A model generated the notes under the pieces. It was given only the letters and a program-made list of their open reading frames with translations. It had not been told where the DNA came from and searched no databases. This document shows positions 62,531 to 64,000 of a stretch of 64,000 nucleotides of DNA, one piece after another. The number at the start of each line of letters is the position of its first letter. Within the stretch, counting starts at the first letter, position 1. Where the stretch lies: contig JAJZQN010000005.1 in assembly GCA_021847605.1 (NCBI GenBank), positions 79,677 through 143,676 of the forward strand, given 5' to 3'. The translations under genes and the position numbers were made by a program. The stretch is from Pseudomonadota bacterium. Lineage in GTDB: Bacteria; Pseudomonadota; Alphaproteobacteria; Sphingomonadales; Sphingomonadaceae.

Positions 62531-64000
62531 TTAGCCTTCGCTCTTCGCCTTGAGCGCTTCGCCCAGAATGTCGCCCAGCGACGCGCCGCTGTCGGACGAG
62601 CCATACTGCGCCACAGCCTGCTTCTCTTCGGCGATCTGCATGGCCTTGATCGAGAAGGTCGGCTTCTTGGCGCGGTCGAAACCAGTCACCATGGCGTCGA
62701 ACTTCTGACCGATCTGGAAGCGTTCCGAACGCTGTTCGTCACGGTCACGACCCAGGTCGCTGCGCTTGATGAAGCCGGTGGCGCCATCGTCGCCAGCCTG
62801 GACTTCCAGGCCGCCGTCACGGACTTCCAGAACGGTCACGGTGACGATCGCGTTCTTGTTGAGGCCAGCCGAAGCGGCGGTGGTGCCGCCAGCGGCCGGG
62901 CCGCCACGCTCAAGCTGCTTCATGCCGAGGCTGATGCGTTCCTTCTCGACGTCGATGTCGAGAACAACGGCCGAAACCGTTTCGCCCTTGCGGTGCAGAG
63001 CCAGAGCGTCTTCGCCCGAAATGCCCCATGCGATGTCCGACATGTGGACCATGCCGTCGACGTCGCCGTCCAGGCCGATGAACAGACCGAATTCGGTCGC
63101 GTTCTTGACTTCGCCTTCGACGGTCGAACCGATCGGGTGACGTTCTGCGAACGAATCCCACGGGTTCGACTGGGCCTGCTTGAGGCCGAGCGAGATGCGG
63201 CGCTTTTCGGGATCGACTTCGAGAACCAGAACTTCGACTTCCTGGCTGGTCGAAACGATCTTGCCGGGGTGAACATTCTTCTTGGTCCAGGACATTTCCG
63301 AAACGTGGACCAGACCTTCGATGCCGGCTTCCAGCTCAACGAACGCACCATATTCGGTGATGTTCGTGACGCGGCCCGACAGCTTGGCGCCGACCGGGTA
63401 CTTGGCGCTGGCGCCTTCCCACGGATCGCTTTCCAGCTGCTTCATGCCGAGCGAGATGCGCTGCGTGTCGCGGTTGATGCGGATGATCTGAACACGGACG
63501 GTGTCGCCGATGTTGATCATCTCGTTCGGGTGGTTGATGCGCTTGTACGACAGGTCGGTGACGTGCAGCAGGCCATCGATGCCGCCCAGATCAACGAACG
63601 CACCATAATCGGTGATGTTCTTGACGACGCCTTCGATGATCTGACCTTCGGCCAGCGTCTGGATGAGGCCGCTGCGCTGTTCGGCGCGGGTTTCTTCCAG
63701 AATGGCGCGACGCGACACGACGATGTTGCCGCGGCGACGATCCATCTTCAGGATCTGGAAGGGCTGCGGAATGTCCATCAGCGGGGTGACGTCGCGAACC
63801 GGGCGAATGTCGACCTGCGAACCGGGCAGGAAGGCAACGGCGCCGTCGAGGTCGACGGTGAAGCCACCCTTGACGCGGCCGAAGATGACGCCTTCGACGC
63901 GGGCGCTCTCGGTGAACTCGCTTTCCAGCTTGTCCCAGGCGGCTTCGCGGCGGGCGCGGTCACGCGACAGCATGGCTTCGCCATGGGCGTTTTCGACGCG
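62531..64000 (-). CDS. rpsA: Small-subunit ribosomal protein S1 (5' end outside window)
   Basis: The last 489 aa of S1. Five S1/OB repeats are visible, e.g. GQIIEGVVKNITDYGAFVDL, GAKLSGRVTNITEYGAFVEL, GSTVEGEVKNATEFGLFIGL and a C-terminal one NAIVTVTVLEVRDGGLEVQA. S1 unwinds and recruits mRNA to the 30S subunit. The coding frame runs off the window edge at 64000 (residues RVENAHGEAMLSRDRA at the edge), so roughly 75-80 N-terminal residues of a ~565-aa protein are missing. Followed by its terminator and ihfB. Confidence 0.97.
   Translation of the reverse strand, partial: RVENAHGEAMLSRDRARREAAWDKLESEFTESARVEGVIFGRVKGGFTVDLDGAVAFLPGSQVDIRPVRDVTPLMDIPQPFQILKMDRRRGNIVVSRRAILEETRAEQRSGLIQTLAEGQIIEGVVKNITDYGAFVDLGGIDGLLHVTDLSYKRINHPNEMINIGDTVRVQIIRINRDTQRISLGMKQLESDPWEGASAKYPVGAKLSGRVTNITEYGAFVELEAGIEGLVHVSEMSWTKKNVHPGKIVSTSQEVEVLVLEVDPEKRRISLGLKQAQSNPWDSFAERHPIGSTVEGEVKNATEFGLFIGLDGDVDGMVHMSDIAWGISGEDALALHRKGETVSAVVLDIDVEKERISLGMKQLERGGPAAGGTTAASAGLNKNAIVTVTVLEVRDGGLEVQAGDDGATGFIKRSDLGRDRDEQRSERFQIGQKFDAMVTGFDRAKKPTFSIKAMQIAEEKQAVAQYGSSDSGASLGDILGEALKAKSEG

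Overview
The window is a gene-dense, GC-rich stretch of chromosome that reads as an alphaproteobacterium of the sphingomonad type (Sphingobium/Sphingomonas/Novosphingobium-like). This assignment is an inference. It rests on a zwf-edd-glk-eda Entner-Doudoroff operon, a large TonB-dependent receptor paired with a secreted dipeptidase, complete beta-oxidation and valine-catabolism gene sets, and several families of short inverted repeats of the kind common in sphingomonads. No phage, plasmid backbone, CRISPR array or full-length insertion sequence was seen. Nearly everything is chromosomal housekeeping or accessory metabolism.

Layout. 1-3.6 kb: a leftward PepSY / OmpR-type response regulator / histidine kinase operon and a SIMPL-domain periplasmic protein. 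3.7-13.6 kb: mostly rightward genes for Uup (ABC-F), a VIT1/CCC1-type metal transporter, glutathione peroxidase, a secreted M20 peptidase, a TRIC-type channel, HemB (Mg-type), a GNAT, a membrane/spermidine-synthase fusion and a gamma-carbonic anhydrase. 13.7-19.8 kb: a lipoprotein, the leftward zwf-edd-glk-eda operon, and a MerC-like protein with a candidate Zur-type site. 19.9-24 kb: tRNA-Leu(CAA), an aminotransferase, and galE-ybaK-pgl, the last supplying the lactonase step between Zwf and Edd. 24-33.3 kb: FadB/J-like and thiolase genes, a metallophosphoesterase, an MFS exporter, a MobA-like NTP transferase, folE coupled to a pteridine-reductase-like SDR, and an enoyl-CoA hydratase whose stop codon abuts a 154-bp palindromic MITE-like element. 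33.6-37.3 kb: TonB receptor plus M19 dipeptidase. 37.4-41.7 kb: valine degradation (mmsB, hydroxyisobutyryl-CoA hydrolase, acyl-CoA dehydrogenase) divergent from a LysR regulator. 41.7-44.5 kb: a phospholipid-methyltransferase-like protein and an ABC-2 exporter whose ATPase gene is frameshifted. 44.5-51.6 kb: MATE, DUF808, small stress-type proteins, the rpsF-rpsR-rplI operon, RcnB and CPBP protease. 51.7-56.7 kb: an OMF-MacA-MacB(split) efflux operon. 56.8-64 kb: fabD, a GxxExxY gene bracketed by inverted repeats, fabG, glutaminase, a CPA2 antiporter, tRNA-Leu(UAA), ihfB and a 5'-truncated rpsA.

The most unusual items are (i) the GxxExxY cassette with 27-bp inverted repeats wedged between fabD and fabG; (ii) the palindromic element at 33271-33424, flanked by TAA duplications, one copy of which is the stop codon of the upstream gene; (iii) the 2-bp frameshift in an otherwise intact ABC exporter ATPase; (iv) the overlapping folE/pteridine-reductase-like pair; and (v) the dispersed repeat families, one copy of which sits inside the glucose-catabolism operon. 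No wholly new multi-gene system could be demonstrated from sequence alone.
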